64,000 bases of DNA from JARICQ01 sp964428475 (lineage in GTDB: Bacteria > Bacillota > Clostridia > Tissierellales > Tissierellaceae). Positions 25,084 to 35,300 of this stretch are shown in pieces. A program made the translations under genes and the position numbers. How positions within the stretch are numbered: position 1 is the stretch's first letter; every line of letters begins with the position of its first letter. The stretch lies in assembly GCA_964428475.1 (NCBI GenBank), contig CAYRYO010000003.1, positions 25,433 through 89,432 of the forward strand. The letters are read 5' to 3'. The notes beneath the pieces were generated by a model. The model made no database searches. It was not told the origin of the DNA and saw nothing but the letters and a program-made list of their open reading frames with translations.

Positions 25084-26004
25084 TTAATCTTCTTTTTCTA
25101 TTTCTTTTATATCTAAGTTCATTTGAAATATCAAGTCATTTACATCATTAAACTTCATATCATCCCTTATGTATCTTTTGAAACACACTTCTATTGTCTT
25201 ACCATATATGTTTCCCTTAAAGTTTAAAATATATGTCTCAATTTTCAATGCTTTATTATCATTGTTAAATGTAGGGTTATATCCAATATTAGTTGCAGAT
25301 TTATAAATCATACCATCTACTATAGTAGATGTTTTATATACGCCAATTTTGGGAATTGCATAATTATCTATTAATTCTATATTTGCTGTTGGGAATCCAA
25401 GTTTAGTTCCCCTGTTTTCACCTTTTATCACTTTCCCAAGTATAGAATATGGTCTTTGTAAGTTAGTTTCGACCTCTTCCATTTTCCCATCTTTAATTAA
25501 TTGTCTTATATTTGAGCTACTCACAATAATACCTTGATTCTCTACTGGATTTAGAACTTTAAGTTTATAGCCAAGTTTATTTGATAATTTAGCTAAATAA
25601 TCAAAGTCTCCTAGAGCCTTATAACCAAATTTATAATCATATCCTACTACAATTAATTTTGAATTCATCTTTTGTAATAATATCTCCTTAACAAATTCAT
25701 CAGGATTTAACTTCATTAAGTTTTCATCAAAATTAATAACATATGTTAATTCAACACCTAGTTGCTCTGCAATTTTCATCTTTTGATCCATATTAGTTAT
25801 ACATTTCGGTGAATTACTATTTAATATAGCTTTAGTATGTTGTTTAAATAATAATAGTGATGGTTTTAAATCCATTTTCTTTGAGTTATAAACCATATCT
25901 TTTATTAACTCTTGATGCCCCATGTGAATTCCATCAAAATTTCCAAGAGCTACAGCTGTATTAAATCTATCTTCTTTATAATTTGATAAATCGATTATTT
26001 CCAT
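25084..26004 (-). CDS. ribF: Bifunctional riboflavin kinase/FAD synthetase
   Basis: Converts riboflavin to FMN and then FAD. The N-terminal nucleotidyltransferase domain has G-N-F-D-G-I-H-M-G-H near residue 20, G-Y-D-Y-K-F-G near 125 and S-S-S-N-I-R near 163. The C-terminal flavokinase domain (about 180-300) begins with G-K-V-I-K-G-E-N-R-G-T-K-L-G-F-P-T-A-N, its ATP/riboflavin site. The 306-residue length is normal. It follows truB by nine bases, the common truB-ribF-rpsO arrangement. Confidence 0.96.
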   Translation of the reverse strand: MEIIDLSNYKEDRFNTAVALGNFDGIHMGHQELIKDMVYNSKKMDLKPSLLLFKQHTKAILNSNSPKCITNMDQKMKIAEQLGVELTYVINFDENLMKLNPDEFVKEILLQKMNSKLIVVGYDYKFGYKALGDFDYLAKLSNKLGYKLKVLNPVENQGIIVSSSNIRQLIKDGKMEEVETNLQRPYSILGKVIKGENRGTKLGFPTANIELIDNYAIPKIGVYKTSTIVDGMIYKSATNIGYNPTFNNDNKALKIETYILNFKGNIYGKTIEVCFKRYIRDDMKFNDVNDLIFQMNLDIKEIEKED

Positions 26005-26013
26005 TAAACCACC

Positions 26014-26904
26014 CTATATTAATAAAACTTTATTCATTTTCATATATAATTCTAAATCAAGCTTTACTATTTTTCCTATACCTATAAATAAATTCTTACA
26101 GTAAATTTTATATAATTTTTCTTCTTTGAAATCTATATTATTATCAAGTTTGATTTTTACTCCATTTATTAACTTATCGTAATATTCATCTTCTATATTA
26201 AAGCTATCTAGATGATTTAAAGAACTATCCATAGGAATCATTATATTTTTTATTCCATCTATACTTAATCCTTTTATATAATCTAGACTGTAGGAGTTTT
26301 CGATACCAAATGAACCGGCTACTATTCTCATAAGATAAGACATATATCCAAATGTTCCTAAATCAAAACCTATATCATCACATAAAGATCTAATATATGT
26401 TCCCCTTGAACAGCTAACTTTAAATCTTATCTTTTTGTTATCTTTAATGTTTAAAATTTCAATTGAATATATCTTAATTTCTCTACTAGGTCTTTCAATA
26501 GTTTTGCCTTCACGCGCTAATTCATATAGTTTCCTACCCTTATGTTTTAATGCAGAATACATAGGAGGCATTTGTTTAATATCACCAACATAACTCTGGA
26601 CAGTATTTATTATATCATCTTTTGTAACTGTCATGTTAGAAGTATCTACTATTTTTCCTTCCATATCCAAAGTATCCGTCCTAGCCCCAAGAGTTAATTC
26701 TGCTACATATTCTTTATCAAGATTTAAAAGGTATTCAGATACTCTGGTTGCTTTTCCGATACAAATTGGAAGCGCTCCTGTAGCCATAGGATCTAGAGTT
26801 CCGGTATGTCCAATTCTTTTTATTCCAGTCTTTTTTCTTAATATACTCACTACATCATGTGAAGTCATATTTTTAGGTTTGAAAATATTTAGTATCCCAT
26901 TCAT
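26014..26904 (-). CDS. truB: tRNA pseudouridine-55 synthase TruB
   Basis: Makes pseudouridine 55 in the T loop of tRNAs. The catalytic aspartate is D38 in G-H-T-G-T-L-D-P-M-A-T-G. A later Y-S-A-L-K-H-K-G-R-K-L-Y-E-L-A-R-E-G segment and S-C-S-R-G-T-Y-I-R-S-L support the family. The C-terminal part is shorter and less conserved. 296 residues is typical. The start lies eight bases after nrnA. Confidence 0.96.
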   Translation of the reverse strand: MNGILNIFKPKNMTSHDVVSILRKKTGIKRIGHTGTLDPMATGALPICIGKATRVSEYLLNLDKEYVAELTLGARTDTLDMEGKIVDTSNMTVTKDDIINTVQSYVGDIKQMPPMYSALKHKGRKLYELAREGKTIERPSREIKIYSIEILNIKDNKKIRFKVSCSRGTYIRSLCDDIGFDLGTFGYMSYLMRIVAGSFGIENSYSLDYIKGLSIDGIKNIMIPMDSSLNHLDSFNIEDEYYDKLINGVKIKLDNNIDFKEEKLYKIYCKNLFIGIGKIVKLDLELYMKMNKVLLI

Positions 26905-26912
26905 TATATCAC

Positions 26913-27869
26913 CTATATTATCTTTTCTAATTCATTTATTAACTGTTTTTTTGCTTCTTCGATATTAGATTTTATGGTACATCCAGAAGCTTTTTTATGG
27001 CCGCCACCACTAAATAAGCTGCAAATTTGGGAAACATCTATATATTTCTTACTTCGCATACTTACCTTTATTTCATTTTCTTCGAATTCTTTTAACATTA
27101 TAGCTACTTCTACATTGGCAATATCTCGTATAAAAGAAACTATACCTTCCGAATCTTCCATACTTGCACCAATAGACCTTAAGTTATCTCTAGTAATCTG
27201 AACAATAGCTACCTTATCGTCAAAATATGTTTCTAAAGTTTCTAGAGTCTTAATAAATAATTTTGTTTTAATTAGGCTTTGATTTTGCCAGATATTTATA
27301 TTAATCTCTTGTTTATCTATTCCAATTCTTAAAAGCTCTGCAGCAATCAAATGAGTTTCTTCATTTGCATTCTCATACATAAAGCTACCAGTATCTGTAG
27401 AAATACCCGTATACAAACAAGTAGCAATATCTTTGTCTATATCAACACATAGCTTTTTAATTAATCTAAATACTATTTCACAAGTAGCCGCTGCTTCAGT
27501 ATCTACAATATTGATATCACCATAATTTGTATTACTAATATGATGATCTATATTAATTATAGTTTTAGCTTTAGTTAAAAGTTTTCTATTGTCTCCTAGC
27601 CTTTCTTCATCACTACAATCAAGGGTTATCAAAAGATCTATATCATTATCATCATAATCTTTTATAAGATCCACACCTGGAAGAAAAAGGAAATCCGTAG
27701 GTATATTATCTGTTTTAAGGAAAAATACATTGTTATTTATATTTTTCAAAGCCAAACCCAAGCCTAACAGAGATCCTATGTTATCTCCATCAGGTTGTAT
27801 ATGGGAAGCTATATATATAGATTTAGCATTATTTATGCACTTTATCACATCATTAAGGTTAGAATTCAT
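26913..27869 (-). CDS. nrnA: DHH-family oligoribonuclease/pAp phosphatase NrnA
   Basis: A DHH/DHHA1 phosphoesterase that degrades very short RNAs and 3'-phosphoadenosine phosphate. Motifs are H-I-Q-P-D-G-D-N-I-G-S near residue 26, L-D-C-S-D near 83, the D-H-H triad in N-I-D-H-H near 105, and the C-terminal G-G-G-H-K-K-A-S-G. The start is uncertain. The ATG giving M-N-S-N-L places H-x-x-P-D-G at the usual distance and follows AAGGATGAG; an ATG four codons earlier (27881), inside the end of rbfA, also has a site. It is 318 residues from the chosen start. Confidence 0.93.
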   Translation of the reverse strand: MNSNLNDVIKCINNAKSIYIASHIQPDGDNIGSLLGLGLALKNINNNVFFLKTDNIPTDFLFLPGVDLIKDYDDNDIDLLITLDCSDEERLGDNRKLLTKAKTIINIDHHISNTNYGDINIVDTEAAATCEIVFRLIKKLCVDIDKDIATCLYTGISTDTGSFMYENANEETHLIAAELLRIGIDKQEININIWQNQSLIKTKLFIKTLETLETYFDDKVAIVQITRDNLRSIGASMEDSEGIVSFIRDIANVEVAIMLKEFEENEIKVSMRSKKYIDVSQICSLFSGGGHKKASGCTIKSNIEEAKKQLINELEKII

Positions 27870-27870
27870 A

Positions 27871-28248
27871 TCACTGCTCATCCTTTTTTTCCTTGTCTTC
27901 ATCTTTTTTATTTAAGCTATCTATTAATTTAGACATATATATTCCTTGCTCAATAGATTCATCTAAATAAAATATAGGTTCAGGTGCATGTCTAAGATCT
28001 ATACTTGAGCTTATCTCTTTTCTTATATATCCCTTAGCATTATTTAATCCTTCAATGGTTTCATTCTTTTCATTTTCATTACCCAAAACAGATACATATA
28101 TTTTTGCATAACTAAGATCTCTAGTTACTTCAACTCTAGTTATTGAAGTCATTTCTTTTATCCTTGGATCTTTTAATCCGTTATAAATTAATTGAGATAC
28201 TACCTTTTTAACTTCTTCTGATATCCTATTTATTCTCTTATTATTCAT
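27871..28248 (-). CDS. rbfA: Ribosome-binding factor A
   Basis: A KH-type 30S maturation factor. The sequence fits the family: R-I-S-E-E-V-K-K-V-V-S-Q-L-I near the start, D-P-R-I, then V-E-V-T-R-D-L-S-Y-A-K-I-Y-V-S-V and L-R-H-A-P-E-P-I-F-Y-L-D-E-S-I-E. The last 15 residues are a Lys/Asp/Glu-rich tail. 125 residues is normal. It follows infB by ten bases in the nusA-infB operon. Confidence 0.96.
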   Translation of the reverse strand: MNNKRINRISEEVKKVVSQLIYNGLKDPRIKEMTSITRVEVTRDLSYAKIYVSVLGNENEKNETIEGLNNAKGYIRKEISSSIDLRHAPEPIFYLDESIEQGIYMSKLIDSLNKKDEDKEKKDEQ

Positions 28249-28258
28249 GATATCACCT

Positions 28259-30271
28259 CTATCTTTCTACTTCTTTTAAAATATAAGCCTCTATTGCATC
28301 TTGTTCTTTTAAATCATTATAACCATCTAAACCTAATCCCGCTTCATAACCTGATGCCACTTCTTTTGCATCATCTTTAAATCTCTTAAGTGATGAAATC
28401 CCACCTTCAAATATTACTATATCATCTCTAAGAAGTCTTACTTTTGAGTTCCTAGTTATTTTTCCATTCAATACATATATACCTGCAATGCTATTCCCAG
28501 TTGGAAGTCTAAATGTTGCCCTAATTTCAGCTCTTCCTATTATTTCCTCTACTATCTTAGGTGCATGCATTCCCTTTATAGCAGATTGTATATCTTCTAT
28601 TGCTTCATAAATAATCCTATATGTTCTAATATCAACTTTTTCTCGCTTAGCTACTTCAACAGCATTTAGATTTGGTCTAACATTAAAACCTACAACAATT
28701 GCATTAGAAGCAGATGCAAGCATTATATCAGATTCACTTATTCCGCCTACACCTTGATGAATAACATTTACTTTTACTTCATCTGTATCTAATTTTAGTA
28801 GTGATTGTTTTAGAGCTTCTATTGATCCTCTAACATCACCTTTCATTATAATGTTTAAATCCTTTAATTCTCCAAGCTTTATTCTTTCAAATAGATCGTC
28901 TAAAGAGACCTTTTGATCACCTTTCATTTCTCTTGATCTAACTGCATTCTTGTTTTTATCAGCTACTGTTCTTGCTTGTTTTTCATCTTTCACAGCATAT
29001 ATTAGATCTCCAGCATTTGGAACTTCGGATAATCCAAGAATAACTACTGGAACAGACGGTCCTGCCTTTATTGTTTTCTTGCCTTTATCATCAAACATAG
29101 CTCTAATTCTACCAGAAGCAGTACCTGAAACAACCATATCTCCAACCTTTAAAGTTCCTTTTTTAACTAATAAAGTAGCCATAGGTCCCTTTCCCTTATC
29201 TAGTTGAGCTTCTACTACAATGCCTACTGCCGGTCTATTTGGATTCGCTTTCAATTCCTGTATTTCTGCAACCAGAAGTACCATTTCTAAAAGCTCATCT
29301 ATACCTATATGTTCTTTTGCGGATACTGGAACAGTGATAACATCTCCACCCCAATCTTCAGGCATTAGACCATTTTCTAATAAATCTTGTTTTATTCTAT
29401 CAATATCCGAATCAGGTTTATCAATTTTATTTATAGCAACTATTATAGGAACCTCTGCAGCCTTAGCATGACTAATTGCCTCTATAGTTTGAGGCATTAC
29501 TCCATCATCTGCTGCAACTACTAATATGGCAATATCTGTAAGTTGTGCTCCTCTAGCTCTCATAGATGTAAAAGCTTCGTGACCTGGTGTATCTAAAAAA
29601 GATATATCTTTATCGTTAATATTAACAGAATATGCTCCTATATGCTGAGTTATCCCTCCTGCTTCAGAGGATGTTACTCTAGTTTTTTTAATTGCATCTA
29701 ATAGAGAAGTCTTTCCGTGATCTACGTGACCCATTACAGTTACAATTGGTGCTCTTGGCTTTAGGTCTTCAGGAACATCTTCAAAATCTATATCCTGAAT
29801 TTCTTCAATCGCTTCAATTTCTTCTTGTGTTTCTGTTTCTATATCTAACTCTTTTACTTCAATTTCAACTCCAAATTCTTCTCCTATTACAATAGCAATA
29901 TCTGACTCTATTTCTTGATTTTGATTTACCATAACTCCTAGTCCGATAAGTTTCGTAATAACTTTTGAAGGACTTACTCCTATTTCATCTGCTAATTCTT
30001 TTACAATTATTGTATTTCCAATTTCTATAACTTCCTCATTCCTTTCTTCTATAGGTTTAGTTTCTTCTTTAGATTTTGCTTCTTCTTTGATTTTATCCTT
30101 TTTATCTTCATCTTTATTGCTTAAAAGTGAAGTTATCAACTTTGCATCCTCATTTTCTAAAGTACTCATATGACTACTTACATCTAAACCTAATTCTTTG
30201 ATTTTTTCAATTAATTGTTTACTACTTATTTCAAGATCTTTTGCCAACTCATATACTCTAATTTTTTTCAT
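28259..30271 (-). CDS. infB: Translation initiation factor IF-2
   Basis: GTPase that brings fMet-tRNA to the 30S subunit. A short N-terminal domain (about residues 1-60) and a second IF2N module (about 95-145) are joined by a charged linker. The G domain has G1 G-H-V-D-H-G-K-T near 180, G3 D-T-P-G-H-E and G4 N-K-I-D-K-P. Domains II-IV follow to residue 670. The length is at the small end for the family because the N-terminal linker is short. The ATG follows a GGGGG-containing site. In Bacillus ylxQ lies just before it; here rnpM is directly upstream. Confidence 0.97.
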   Translation of the reverse strand: MKKIRVYELAKDLEISSKQLIEKIKELGLDVSSHMSTLENEDAKLITSLLSNKDEDKKDKIKEEAKSKEETKPIEERNEEVIEIGNTIIVKELADEIGVSPSKVITKLIGLGVMVNQNQEIESDIAIVIGEEFGVEIEVKELDIETETQEEIEAIEEIQDIDFEDVPEDLKPRAPIVTVMGHVDHGKTSLLDAIKKTRVTSSEAGGITQHIGAYSVNINDKDISFLDTPGHEAFTSMRARGAQLTDIAILVVAADDGVMPQTIEAISHAKAAEVPIIVAINKIDKPDSDIDRIKQDLLENGLMPEDWGGDVITVPVSAKEHIGIDELLEMVLLVAEIQELKANPNRPAVGIVVEAQLDKGKGPMATLLVKKGTLKVGDMVVSGTASGRIRAMFDDKGKKTIKAGPSVPVVILGLSEVPNAGDLIYAVKDEKQARTVADKNKNAVRSREMKGDQKVSLDDLFERIKLGELKDLNIIMKGDVRGSIEALKQSLLKLDTDEVKVNVIHQGVGGISESDIMLASASNAIVVGFNVRPNLNAVEVAKREKVDIRTYRIIYEAIEDIQSAIKGMHAPKIVEEIIGRAEIRATFRLPTGNSIAGIYVLNGKITRNSKVRLLRDDIVIFEGGISSLKRFKDDAKEVASGYEAGLGLDGYNDLKEQDAIEAYILKEVER

Positions 30272-30319
30272 ATATATACCCCCTATTATGAGTACAGATA
30301 ATATCTTCTACTTTACAAT

Positions 30320-30580
30320 TTAATTTATTAGTTTTCTCAGCTCCATATATATATTTTTTGATACTTCTACTCCTAAAGCTCTAGATATCTTTTTTGTTTT
30401 TTCAGCTTCATCTAAGCATTCTAGATTTAAGCATAAATAAGCACCTCTTCCATTTGCCTTTCCTGTTAAATCTATTTCAACTTCTTTATTGTCTTTTTTT
30501 ACAAGTCTTACTAAATCTTTTTTAGCCTTTCTTTCGTTGCAAGATATACACTTTCTTAAAGGAATCTTTTTATTTTTCAT
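30320..30580 (-). CDS. rnpM: YlxR/RnpM RNA-binding protein
   Basis: An 86-residue protein of the YlxR fold, recently linked in Bacillus to RNase P regulation (RnpM). The signature is R-K-C-I-S-C-N-E-R-K (C11, C14), then R-L-V-K near 26 and G-K-A-N-G-R-G-A-Y-L-C near 40. AGGTGATTAT precedes the ATG. Usually it is followed by an L7Ae-like gene (ylxQ) before infB; only 48 bases separate it from infB here, so that gene is absent from the cluster. Confidence 0.94.
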   Translation of the reverse strand: MKNKKIPLRKCISCNERKAKKDLVRLVKKDNKEVEIDLTGKANGRGAYLCLNLECLDEAEKTKKISRALGVEVSKNIYMELRKLIN

Positions 30581-30610
30581 ATAATCACCTATGATTTTTC
30601 TTTTTTAAAT

Positions 30611-31744
30611 TTATTCTTTATTTGTTTCATTATCTTCGATAGCTATTGTTTCATCTATTAAATTTTCTGTAATTTTTTCTTCCTCAATGTTTTCATCTTT
30701 TTGTTTTTGATCTTTATATTGAGTTTCAGATTTTATATCTATTTTCCAATTAGTTAACTTTGCTGCTAACCTTGCATTTTGTCCTTCTTTTCCAATTGCA
30801 AGAGAAAGTTGATAATCTGGAACAACTACAACTGCGGATTTTTCTTTTTCACTCACAATTACATCTACTACCTTTGAAGGGCTTAAACTATTAGCAATAA
30901 ATATATTTATGTCATTACTCCATATTACTATATCTATTTTTTCCCCTCTTAATTCATCTACTATTATCTTCACTCTACTGCCCTTAAATCCTACACAAGA
31001 ACCCAATGCATCTACATTTGGGTCTTTTGAATAAACTGCTATTTTAGATCTAGATCCAGCCTCTCTTGATATTGAAAATATTTCTACTACTCCTGTGTTT
31101 ATTTCAGGAACTTCTAATTCAAATAAACGTTTAACAAGATTAGGATGTGATCTAGAAAGAATTATCTGTGGCCCTTTGGGTGTTTTCTTTACTTCTGATA
31201 TAAGAAGCTTTATCCTGTCTCCTTGATTATATTCTTCCCCTGGGATTTGTTCTGTAGGAGGAAGTACACCCTCAGTTTTACCTAAATCTATATATACATT
31301 ATTTCTATTTGTTCTTTGAACTAAGCCTGTTATAATTTCATTTTCTCTATTGATAAAATCATCAAATATAACATCTCTTTCAGCATCTCTTATTCTTTGT
31401 ATAACTACTTGCTTTGCTGTTTGTGCAGCTATCCTACCAAAATCCTTTGGTGTAATCTCTACTTTTACAATGTCACCAGCTTGATAGTTACTATTTATTT
31501 CTTTCGCTTCATCTAGACTTATCTCTAGGTATTCATTTTCTACATCCTCAATTACTTCTTTAATTGCCTTTACTTTCACCTTACCAGTTTCTTTATCTAT
31601 CTCTACTTCAACATTTTGAGAGGCACCAAAGTTTTTCTTATAACTAGAGATAAGTGCTGATTCTAGTGCTTCAAAAATAATGTCTTTAGTGATACCCTTG
31701 TCTTTTTCTATTTCATTAAGAGCATCAATAAAATCTCCATTCAT
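30611..31744 (-). CDS. nusA: Transcription factor NusA
   Basis: Binds RNA polymerase and modulates pausing, termination and antitermination. An N-terminal polymerase-binding domain (about residues 1-125) is followed by an S1 domain (about 135-200, with G-L-V-Q-R and V-Y-I-D-L-G-K-T-E-G-V-L-P) and two KH domains (about 205-345, with G-F-K-G-S-R-V and A-I-G-K-E-G-Q-N-A-R-L-A). The C-terminus is a short acidic tail without extra repeats, as in Firmicutes. It lies 12 bases after rimP. Confidence 0.97.
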   Translation of the reverse strand: MNGDFIDALNEIEKDKGITKDIIFEALESALISSYKKNFGASQNVEVEIDKETGKVKVKAIKEVIEDVENEYLEISLDEAKEINSNYQAGDIVKVEITPKDFGRIAAQTAKQVVIQRIRDAERDVIFDDFINRENEIITGLVQRTNRNNVYIDLGKTEGVLPPTEQIPGEEYNQGDRIKLLISEVKKTPKGPQIILSRSHPNLVKRLFELEVPEINTGVVEIFSISREAGSRSKIAVYSKDPNVDALGSCVGFKGSRVKIIVDELRGEKIDIVIWSNDINIFIANSLSPSKVVDVIVSEKEKSAVVVVPDYQLSLAIGKEGQNARLAAKLTNWKIDIKSETQYKDQKQKDENIEEEKITENLIDETIAIEDNETNKE

Positions 31745-31756
31745 TATTCAACCTCC

Positions 31757-32221
31757 TTAAAATTTAACTGCTAATCTTATTAAAGCTATTTTATCCCTAG
31801 GTATATCTACTATCACATCATCTTCATATTGAATTCTTAATATATTTTCATCGAATTCTACTAGACAACCATGTACGAGTTTATTCCCATCTAAAGGTTC
31901 ATATAACTTGATTTCTATATCTTTATTTTTATTCCTGTTGAGATCTTTATCATTTTTAAGTGGTCTGTCCAAACCTGGAGAGGATACTTCCAAATAATAT
32001 GCTTCTTTGATAGGGTCTGTTTTATCTAATTCACAACTTATTGCTTTGCTCATAATCTGACAATCATCTAAGGTTATTCCTTTTGGTTTATCTAGGAAAA
32101 TCCTAAGAATTTTACTAGGTCCCTCTTTTTTAAATTCAATATCTACCAGTTCATATTCTAAATCTTCTATTATAGATTCTATGATTTTTTCCACATAAAC
32201 TATTATTGATTTTTTGTTCAA
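31757..32221 (-). CDS. rimP: Ribosome maturation factor RimP
   Basis: Required for 30S assembly. The family pattern L-V-D-I-E-F-K-K-E, L-R-I-F-L-D-K-P-K-G-I-T-L-D-D-C and Y-L-E-V-S-S-P-G-L-D-R-P-L is clear. The start is TTG, directly after TGGAGGTGATTAGA, giving 154 residues (M-N-K-K-S-I…). An ATG ten codons earlier would put that site inside the gene and lacks one of its own. It heads the rimP-nusA-rnpM-infB-rbfA operon. Confidence 0.95.
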   Translation of the reverse strand: MNKKSIIVYVEKIIESIIEDLEYELVDIEFKKEGPSKILRIFLDKPKGITLDDCQIMSKAISCELDKTDPIKEAYYLEVSSPGLDRPLKNDKDLNRNKNKDIEIKLYEPLDGNKLVHGCLVEFDENILRIQYEDDVIVDIPRDKIALIRLAVKF

Positions 32222-32292
32222 TCTAATCACCTCCAGATAGATAGTCATCATTGTAAGAAAAGATCCTACTTTTATGTTAATTATAAAAAATC

Positions 32293-32314
32293 AAGAGTGG
32301 GTTAACCCACTCTT
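32293..32314 (-). terminator. polC terminator
   Basis: A perfect 22-base palindrome (AAGAGTGGGTT/AACCCACTCTT) is followed on the - strand by GATTTTTTAT. Placed about 55 bases after polC, it separates the ispG-polC unit from the rimP operon. Confidence 0.88.
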
Positions 32315-32367
32315 TGCAAGAAAATTTAATATTTGCTTATTTAATTATATCATAAATCATAAAAAAA

Positions 32368-35300
32368 TCAAATATTAAAAAGGCTAACTTGATTACTAGC
32401 AGGTAATCCTTTTAAACAGTTATAGTCTTTTAAAGCTGATAGGACTGTTTTATTTACTGCAGTTCTTGAAACTAGATCTTCAATAGATATAAATCTAGAT
32501 ATTTCTCTTTCTCGTACTATCTTTCTAGCAACATTTTCACCTAATCCATCTACGCTCTTAAGTGGTGGTAATATTCCATCTTCGGTAATAATAAACTTAT
32601 CACTATCAGATAAATATAGATCTATATTTACAAATGAAAATTCTCTACAATACATCTCTAGTGCTACCTCTAATACTGTAAGTTGGTTTTTTTCCTTTGT
32701 AGTAATATCATTAGATATATTTTCTAATTCTTTAATTCTATTCTCAACATGTTCTTTTCCCTTAAGTATTAACGATGAATCAAAATCATTTGCTTTAATT
32801 GTAAAATAAGTAGCGTAAAATGCTTCTGGATAATAAACTTTAAAATATGCTATTCTAAAAGACATCATTACATAAGCAGCAGCATGGGCTTTTGGAAACA
32901 TATACTTTATCTTTTTACAAGAATCGATATACCATTCCGGTATATTTAAATTTCTCATCATAGATTCATCTTCATCAGTAAGCCCTTTACCCTTACGCAC
33001 TTTCTCCATTATTTTAAATGATTTCTTTTTATCTCCACCTGCATTTATTAATGTAAGCATAATATCTTCTCTAGTTGAAATAACCTCTCTAAGAGGTGCA
33101 ATACCATCTCTTACTAAGTTTTGTGCGTTATTAATCCATACATCGGTACCATGCGAAAGACCACTTATCCTAACTAACTCTGAAAACGTACTTGGCTTGG
33201 TATCTATAAGCATCTGTCTTACAAACTTCGTTCCAAATTCTGGAATTCCTAGAGTTCCAACCTCACAATTTATATCTTTTTTAGTAATACCAAGTGGTTC
33301 AGTGCTAGTAAATAATTTCATAGTGTTTTTTTCATCTAAGGGGATTTCTGTAGCAGTTATACCAGTTATATCTTCTAACATTTTTATAATTGTAGGTACA
33401 TCATGTCCAAGTATATCTAACTTTAATATTCTACCACTTATAGCATTATAATCAAAATGAGTTGTAATAACACCTGATTTCTTGTCATTTGCTGGATATT
33501 GAATAGGTGTAAAGTCCAAAATGTCCTTGTGTTTTGGTACTATCATTACCCCTCCTGGATGTTGACCAGATGTTCTTTTAACTCCTGTACACCCACTAAT
33601 AAGTCTGTTTAATTCTGCTGGACCAATACTCATATCTTTTTGCTCAAAATATTTTTTTACAAATCCGTATGCAGTTTTATCTGCAATAGTTCCTATAGTA
33701 CCAGCTCTAAAAACATAACCTTCACCAAATAATTCTTCAATGTATTTATGTGCTACCGATTGATATTCACCTGCAAAATTAAGGTCTATATCTGGTTCTT
33801 TATCCCCCTCAAATCCTAAAAATACTTCAAAAGGAATATCATGGCCATCTTTTATAAAATTCGCACCACATTTTGGACAAACTTCATCCTCTAAGTCTGC
33901 ACCTGATGCAATAGATCCGTCTGTAAAAAACTCACTATATTTACAAACGGGACAAACGTAATGAGGAGCAAGCGGGTTTATTTCAGTTATTCCACTCATA
34001 GTAGCTACAAATGATGATCCAACAGATCCTCTTGATCCAACTAAATACCCATCTTCTAATGATTTCCAAACTAATTTTTGAGCAATTATATACATAACTG
34101 CATATCCATTTTTAATTATTGAATCTAATTCTCTATTAAGCCTCTTTTCAACTATTTCTGGAAGAGGATTATCATATATTTCAACTGCCTTTTTATATGT
34201 TATCGACTTTAATTCTTTTTCAGCACCTTCTATAACAGGTGGGAATGTTCCTTCTGGTATCGGCAATATATCTTCTATCATATTATTTATTAAGTTGGTA
34301 TTTTTTATTACAACTTCTTTTGCAATATCTTCTCCTAGATATGAAAATTCATCTAACATTTCTCTAGTAGTTTTAAAATATAGAGGTGGTTGTGAATCTG
34401 CATCAGAAAATTTCTGTCCCGTCATTAATATTCTTCTATATACTTCATCCTCAGGATCCAAAAAATGAACATCTCCTGTTGCTACTACAGGTTTTTTATT
34501 TTCTAATCCTAGTTTGCAAATCCTTTTATTTATATCTTTTAATTGTTCTTCATCTTTTACAATTCCATTATTTATTAAAAATCTGTTGTTCTCAATAGCT
34601 TGTATTTCTAAATAATCATAAAATTTTACTATATCCTTTATTTCATCACTACTTGCATTTCTTATTATTGATTTATATAATTCTCCCGCCTCACATGCAG
34701 ATCCTATTATAAGGCCCTCTCTATTGTTTTGTATAAGAGACTTAGGTATTCTAGGTCTTCTATGAAAATAATTTATATGTGATTCTGAGACCAATTTATA
34801 TAAGTTTTTTAACCCTATTAAGTTTTTAGCAAGTATAATTATGTGATATGATACATCCTTTGAAACGTTTTTCTTTACATTTAAATTATTAATTTGATCA
34901 AATTTGTTTATATCCTTATCATTTAATAATTCCATTACCTTCAGAAATATATCAGCAGTTGCAGATGCATCATCAACTGCTCTATGATGGTTTTCAAGTT
35001 TTATTCCTAAATGCTTTGCTACTATGTTTAATTTATGGCTTTTTAAATCTGGAAATACCGATCTAGAGAGCTCAAGTGTATCTAATACTGGATTAGATAA
35101 ATCTAATCCTTTTTTCTTCATGTTCTCTCTAATAAATCCAACATCAAAACTAGCATTATGCGCTACTAATACATCTTCACCTATAAATTCCTTAAACTCC
35201 AATATAACATTTTCTATTGTAGGCTTTTCTTTTACCATCATGTCATTTATTCCAGTTAGCTTAGTTATAAATTCAGAAATAGGTCTTTCTGGATTTATAA

